Assembly: GCA_021793335.1 (NCBI GenBank)
Contig: JAJYSW010000115.1
Location: 1-9,955 of the forward strand
DNA length: 9,955 bases
Source: Actinomycetes bacterium
Lineage (GTDB): Bacteria; Actinomycetota; Actinomycetes; Mycobacteriales; Micromonosporaceae
Direction: 5' to 3'
Positions within the stretch are counted from its first letter, which is position 1. Every line of letters starts with the position of its first letter. Below are positions 6,998 through 9,955 of the stretch, piece by piece. The notes under the pieces were generated by a model, which saw only the letters and a program-made list of their open reading frames with translations, did not search any database and had not been told where the DNA came from. The position numbers and the translations under genes are program-made.

Positions 6998-7044
6998 CCG
7001 GGAGGGAACCGCCGAGGCCGTTTCTCGACGGGGCCCGCTCCCGG
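6998..7044 (+). terminator. Nested hairpins after the sigma factor gene
   Basis: An outer stem CCGGGAG (6998-7004) with CTCCCGG (7038-7044) encloses an inner 8-bp stem, CCGCCGAG (7009-7016) with CTCGACGG (7024-7031), that has one C-A mismatch and a GCCGTTT loop. It starts 3 bases after the stop codon. There is no T-tract, as is common for actinobacterial terminators. It would separate the sigma factor from the transporter operon. Confidence 0.5.
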
Positions 7045-7075
7045 AGCCATCGCGTGCCGCGGCGCTGTCCCCGCC

Positions 7076-7108
7076 GACCGTCCGCGGACCGTTCGCCGAC
7101 CGCTCACC
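7076..7108 (+). promoter_or_regulatory. Three tandem 11-bp repeats, candidate LytTR/AlgR-type operator
   Basis: GACCGTCCGCG (7076-7086), GACCGTTCGCC (7087-7097) and GACCGCTCACC (7098-7108) follow each other without a gap. The middle unit contains ACCGTTCGCC, nine of ten bases of the AlgR consensus ACCGTTCGTC as I recall it. The outer units match at seven of ten. The 9-bp cores of units 1 and 3 are 13 bases apart, the spacing described for paired LytTR direct repeats. The site lies upstream of the DUF485-symporter operon, whose downstream neighbour is a LytS-type kinase. Chance similarity in GC-rich DNA cannot be excluded. Confidence 0.4.
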
Positions 7109-7159
7109 GCAGGCCCGGCGCAGGATCCGAACACCCGGCGACGCATGGCGTGTCGGGGC

Positions 7160-7189
7160 TTCTCACCGGAACGGCCGTGCCCTTAGCTT
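7160..7189 (+). promoter_or_regulatory. Candidate promoter of the DUF485-symporter operon
   Basis: TTCTCA (7160-7165) and TAGCTT (7184-7189) are 18 bases apart. The -10 keeps only the TA...T pattern. Transcription would start near 7196, giving a leader of about 70 bases. The spacer holds an imperfect palindrome around ACGGCCGT (7168-7181), and the leader contains a small GCACG/CGTGC hairpin (7199-7212). Confidence 0.3.
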
Positions 7190-7251
7190 TCCGGTAATGC
7201 ACGTCACCGTGCGGTCGCGCGCCAGACGACCGACCGGCACGGCAACCCTTC

Positions 7252-7258
7252 AAGGAGG
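7252..7258 (+). promoter_or_regulatory. Strong ribosome binding site of the DUF485 gene
   Basis: AAGGAGG lies 8 bases before ATG 7267, the best Shine-Dalgarno match in the window, which suggests efficient translation of the first gene of the transport operon. Confidence 0.75.
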
Positions 7259-7266
7259 AAGGTCCG

Positions 7267-7629
7267 ATGGCCACGATCCCGACACGCGAAGGCCCGCCGC
7301 CCGCGGTCACCGACGACGATCTCGCCGCCATGCACGACGATCCTCGTTTCATCGAACTCAAACGCCGCCTGTTCCGATTCGTCGTGCCCGCCACCATCGG
7401 ATTCCTCGCCTGGTACCTGCTCTACGTCATCCTCTCCGGATACGCCCGCGGCTTCATGGGCGCCGTCCTGTTCGGCAACGTCAACGTCGCCCTCGTGTTC
7501 GGCCTGCTCCAGTTCGCCTCCACATTCGGCATCGCCTGGGCCTACTCCCGTCACACCGCCCGCAACGTCGACCCGAGGGCCACCGAGCTCCACGACGAGA
7601 TCCACTACGGAAGCGAGGACGCGCGATGA
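7267..7629 (+). CDS. DUF485 small membrane protein, ActP partner
   Basis: A 120-residue protein of the DUF485 (YjcH-like) family. These are encoded next to ActP-type acetate symporters in many bacteria and probably act as an accessory membrane subunit. The N-terminus is soluble. Two membrane segments lie at about 39-57 and 74-94, separated by a short loop with GYARGFMG. The tail (SRHTARNVDPRATELHDEIHYGSEDAR) is polar and has the helix-like charge pattern seen in this family. Its stop codon overlaps the ATG of the symporter (ATGA), indicating translational coupling. The exact biochemical role of the family is not settled. Length is normal and the start is fixed by the strong ribosome binding site. 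Confidence 0.92.
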   Translation: MATIPTREGPPPAVTDDDLAAMHDDPRFIELKRRLFRFVVPATIGFLAWYLLYVILSGYARGFMGAVLFGNVNVALVFGLLQFASTFGIAWAYSRHTARNVDPRATELHDEIHYGSEDAR

Positions 7630-9305
7630 ACCTCCTCGCCCACCAGACCGAGACCGGCCGCACGCTCACCCTCGTGCTCTTCACGCTCATGGTCGCGGCC
7701 ACCGTCATGATCACCCTGTGGGCCCGAAACCACACACGCGACGCCACCGACTTCCACTCCGGCGGACGAGGCTTCAAGTCCTGGCAGAACGGCTTCGCGA
7801 TCGCCTCCGACTACATGTCGGCGGCCTCGTTCCTCGGGATCGCGGGCATCATCGCCCTCTCCGGATACGACGGCTTCCTGTACTCCATCGGATTCCTCGT
7901 CGCCTGGCTCGTGGCGCTCCTGCTGGTCGCCGAGTCGCTCCGCAACTCCGGGCGCTTCACCATGGCCGACGTGCTCTCCTTCCGGATGCGCCAGCGGCCC
8001 GTGCGCACCGCCGCGGCCGTCTCCACCCTGAGCGTCTCCGTCTTCTACCTGCTCGCCCAGATGGTCGGCGCAGGAGCCCTCATCGCGCTCCTGCTCGGCA
8101 TCAAGGAGGGCGACACCTTCCTCGGTATGGACGCCGCGGCCGCCGGCAACGTCGGGATCGTCGTGGTCGGCCTGCTCATGATCGTCTACGTCGCCCTCGG
8201 AGGCATGAAGGGCACCACCTGGGTCCAGATCTTCCAGGCCGTCGTGCTGCTCGGCGGCGCGGCCCTGCTCGCGCTGCTGGTGCTCACCGAGTACGGCTTC
8301 AACGTCTCGAACCTCCTCGGCGACGCCGCCGAGGCGTCCGGGATCGACGCCGGATTCCTCCAGCCCGGACAGATCTACGGAGTCGAAGTGGCCGGCGACC
8401 CGCTCCAGACGATGTGGAACAAGCTCGACCTCATCAGTCTCGGTCTCGCCCTCGTCCTGGGCACCGCCGGCCTGCCCCACATCCTCATCCGCTTCTACAC
8501 CGTCCCCGACGCCAAGACCGCCCGCAAGTCCATCAACTGGGGCATCGGGATCATCGGATCGTTCTACCTGCTCACCCTGGTGCTCGGCTTCGGTGCCGCC
8601 GCCATCGTCGGCGCCCGGGCCATCACGGCGCAGAACGCGGCCGGCAACACCGCCGCGCCGCAGCTGGCACAGGTCGTCGGCGACGACATCGGCGGTTCCA
8701 CCGTCGGGGCCGTCATGCTCGCCGTCATCGCCTCGGCCGCCTTCGCGGCGATCCTGTCGACGGTGGCCGGCCTGGTCATCGCCTCGTCCTCCTCGCTGGC
8801 GCACGACCTGTACAACAACGTCATCCGGGGCGGTACCGCCACCGACCGGGAGGAGGTCGTCGTCGCCAAGATCGCCGCGATCGGCGTCGGCGTCGTCTCG
8901 ATCGTCCTGGCGATCTTCGCCCAGAACCTCAACGTCGCCTTCCTGGTGGCGCTGGCCTTCGCCATCGCGGCCTCGGCGAACCTGCCGACGCTGCTGCTCA
9001 GCCTGTTCTGGAGACGGTTCAACACGGCCGGAGCGGTGGCGGGCATCTACGGCGGCCTCGTCGCCGCCATCGGGCTGGTGGTCTGCTCGCCGGTCTTCTC
9101 GGGCTCACCCGACTCGCTGCTCGGCGAAGGGATCGACATCGCGTGGTTCCCCTTGTCGAACCCCGGACTGGCGTCCATCCCGCTGGGGCTCCTCTGCGCC
9201 GTGGTCGGCACGATGCTGAGTCCCGAGTCCGAGCCCGGGCGGTTCGCCACGCTCCAAGTGCGAGCGTTGACCGGCGCGGGCTCGGAACGGGCCGCAGGGC
9301 ACTGA
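7626..9305 (+). CDS. actP: ActP-type cation/acetate symporter (sodium:solute symporter family)
   Basis: A 559-residue integral membrane transporter of the sodium:solute symporter family, predicted to import acetate or similar short carboxylates with Na+ or H+. About thirteen hydrophobic segments are spread from residue 13 to 533. Family marks include FHSGGRGFKSWQNGFAIA (43-60), SDYMSAASFLG (61-71), YVALGGMKGTTWVQIFQ (188-204), GTAGLPHILIRFYTV (279-293, characteristic of ActP), AAFAAILSTVAGLVIASSSS (371-390, helix with Ser/Thr expected at the Na+ site) and ANLPTLLLSLFWRRFN (451-466). The start at 7626 overlaps the DUF485 stop by 4 bases, and GAGG lies 7 bases upstream. A longer in-frame extension to 7197 would overlap the whole DUF485 gene and looks non-coding. 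Substrate is inferred from family; other monocarboxylates such as pyruvate or propionate are possible. Confidence 0.93.
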   Translation: MNLLAHQTETGRTLTLVLFTLMVAATVMITLWARNHTRDATDFHSGGRGFKSWQNGFAIASDYMSAASFLGIAGIIALSGYDGFLYSIGFLVAWLVALLLVAESLRNSGRFTMADVLSFRMRQRPVRTAAAVSTLSVSVFYLLAQMVGAGALIALLLGIKEGDTFLGMDAAAAGNVGIVVVGLLMIVYVALGGMKGTTWVQIFQAVVLLGGAALLALLVLTEYGFNVSNLLGDAAEASGIDAGFLQPGQIYGVEVAGDPLQTMWNKLDLISLGLALVLGTAGLPHILIRFYTVPDAKTARKSINWGIGIIGSFYLLTLVLGFGAAAIVGARAITAQNAAGNTAAPQLAQVVGDDIGGSTVGAVMLAVIASAAFAAILSTVAGLVIASSSSLAHDLYNNVIRGGTATDREEVVVAKIAAIGVGVVSIVLAIFAQNLNVAFLVALAFAIAASANLPTLLLSLFWRRFNTAGAVAGIYGGLVAAIGLVVCSPVFSGSPDSLLGEGIDIAWFPLSNPGLASIPLGLLCAVVGTMLSPESEPGRFATLQVRALTGAGSERAAGH

Positions 9306-9317
9306 CCCGTTCCGGAC

Positions 9318-9342
9318 GGGAGGGCCGGACCTCGGCCCTCCC
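9318..9342 (+). terminator. Perfect 10-bp hairpin after the symporter gene
   Basis: GGGAGGGCCG (9318-9327) pairs without mismatch with CGGCCCTCCC (9333-9342) around a 5-base loop, starting 12 bases after the symporter stop. No T-tract follows, which is common for terminators in high-GC actinobacteria. It would separate the transport operon from the kinase gene, which has its own -10 element. Confidence 0.65.
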
Positions 9343-9361
9343 CGATCCCTGTGCCCCACGT

Positions 9362-9373
9362 TACAGTTGGAAA
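9362..9373 (+). promoter_or_regulatory. -10 element for a leaderless kinase transcript
   Basis: TACAGT (9362-9367) fits the TANNNT actinobacterial -10 and is followed by TGGAAA and then GTG at 9374, placing the transcript start at the start codon. No Shine-Dalgarno sequence is present. No clear -35 is visible at the expected distance. Confidence 0.55.
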
Positions 9374-9955
9374 GTGATCGCAAGGACCCACAGCGGGCGG
9401 CTGCGCCGCCGCGGCGTGAACGCCACGACGCTCACCGCCCTGCGGCTCTCACGACAGATCGGTGAAGCGCTCGCCGACGGGCTCTCCGGTAAACGCGCCG
9501 CCGAGGCCGCCCGCCGCCTCGCCCGCCTCCTCGGGGCCGAGGCGGTCGCGCTCGCCGACTGCGACCGCGTCCTCGCCTCCTGGGGCCGCCTCGACGCCGC
9601 CGCCACCGCTCAGCTCCTCGCCGAGACCCTCGACCAGCTCGACACCGTCACCGACCCGCCGCTGAGGGCCGCGCCTCTGATCGTCTCCGGCGAGCTCGCC
9701 GGCGGCCTCATCGTCGCCGGTGACGTCACGGACGCCGAGATCACCGAAGCGGCCCTCCTCATCGCCGCCGCCGTCGACCACGCCGACCTGGACCGCTCCC
9801 GCGACCGCATCGCGGCAGCCGATCTCCGCGCCCTCCGCGCCCAGATCTCGCCCCACTTCATGCACAACGCGCTCGCCGCCATCAGCGCCCACACCCGCAC
9901 CGACCCCGAGCGCGCACGCGAACTCCTCTCCGACTTCTCCGATTACCTCCGCTAC
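9374..9955 (+). CDS. LytS-type sensor histidine kinase, C-terminus cut by window edge
   Basis: The visible 194 residues contain a GAF-like sensory region (about 25-137) and then the start of a LytS/YehU-type His_kinase domain with AQISPHFMHNAL (157-166). The phospho-acceptor is predicted to be His161. DFSDYLRY at the very end fits the helix that follows in this family. The ATPase domain lies beyond the window. There is no membrane segment in the visible part, so the kinase looks cytosolic and may sense an internal signal. Kinases of this class normally pair with a LytTR-domain response regulator, expected just downstream but not visible. The gene follows the ActP operon on the same strand after a hairpin, and a role in controlling carboxylate uptake is inferred from that context. 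GTG 9374 was chosen from the -10 spacing; the next in-frame GTG at 9416 has no supporting signal. Confidence 0.88.
   Translation, partial: MIARTHSGRLRRRGVNATTLTALRLSRQIGEALADGLSGKRAAEAARRLARLLGAEAVALADCDRVLASWGRLDAAATAQLLAETLDQLDTVTDPPLRAAPLIVSGELAGGLIVAGDVTDAEITEAALLIAAAVDHADLDRSRDRIAAADLRALRAQISPHFMHNALAAISAHTRTDPERARELLSDFSDYLRY

Noticed and set aside
7197..7625. In-frame upstream extension of the symporter reading frame, starting near 7197
   Set aside because: It would overlap the whole DUF485 gene, its translation is Arg/Pro-rich with no family likeness, and the coupled ATG at 7626 gives the normal ActP N-terminus.
7605..8804. Long open frame on the minus strand opposite the symporter
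   Set aside because: It is an Asp/Gly/Glu-rich antisense shadow of the membrane protein gene, with no recognisable domain.
9307..9314. CCGTTCCG as a further LytTR-like half-site before the kinase gene
   Set aside because: It is a single short match without a partner repeat, and it abuts the terminator hairpin.

Overview
The window is high-GC DNA with strong G/C preference at third codon positions, frequent GTG or TTG starts and apparent leaderless transcripts. This points to a filamentous-type actinobacterium (Actinomycetota). The DNA ligase carries a Lys-rich insertion in its helix-hairpin-helix region, which I recall from Streptomyces-like and related lineages. I cannot name the genus.

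Layout. Bases 1-1265 (minus strand) hold most of a PhoX/DUF839-family phosphatase with a Tat-like signal peptide, cut by the left edge. It diverges from ligA (1425-3614, plus strand), the NAD+-dependent DNA ligase. The divergent gap holds a candidate PHO box for the phosphatase and a -10 element placed for leaderless ligA translation. A 333-base gap (3615-3947) follows, rich in inverted repeats, with a plausible promoter. It leads into a membrane-anchored GGDEF-EAL protein of c-di-GMP turnover (3948-5972). An ECF sigma factor with a C-terminal SnoaL-like domain follows (6036-6995).

The right third (7267-9955) is an acetate/short-carboxylate uptake module. It consists of a DUF485 small membrane protein, an ActP-type sodium:solute symporter overlapping it by 4 bases, a 10-bp-stem hairpin, and a LytS-type sensor histidine kinase that runs off the right edge at its phospho-acceptor region. 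About 160-190 bases upstream of the DUF485 gene lie three tandem 11-bp repeats with an ACCGTTCGC-like core. They resemble the binding sites of LytTR/AlgR response regulators, the usual partners of LytS-type kinases. The simplest reading is that the kinase and an unseen LytTR partner control the symporter operon through these repeats.

No tRNA, rRNA, insertion sequence, CRISPR array or phage feature was seen. The coding genes belong to known families. The less ordinary material is regulatory: the tandem repeats, the PHO-like box, the leaderless starts and the structured gap before the c-di-GMP gene.
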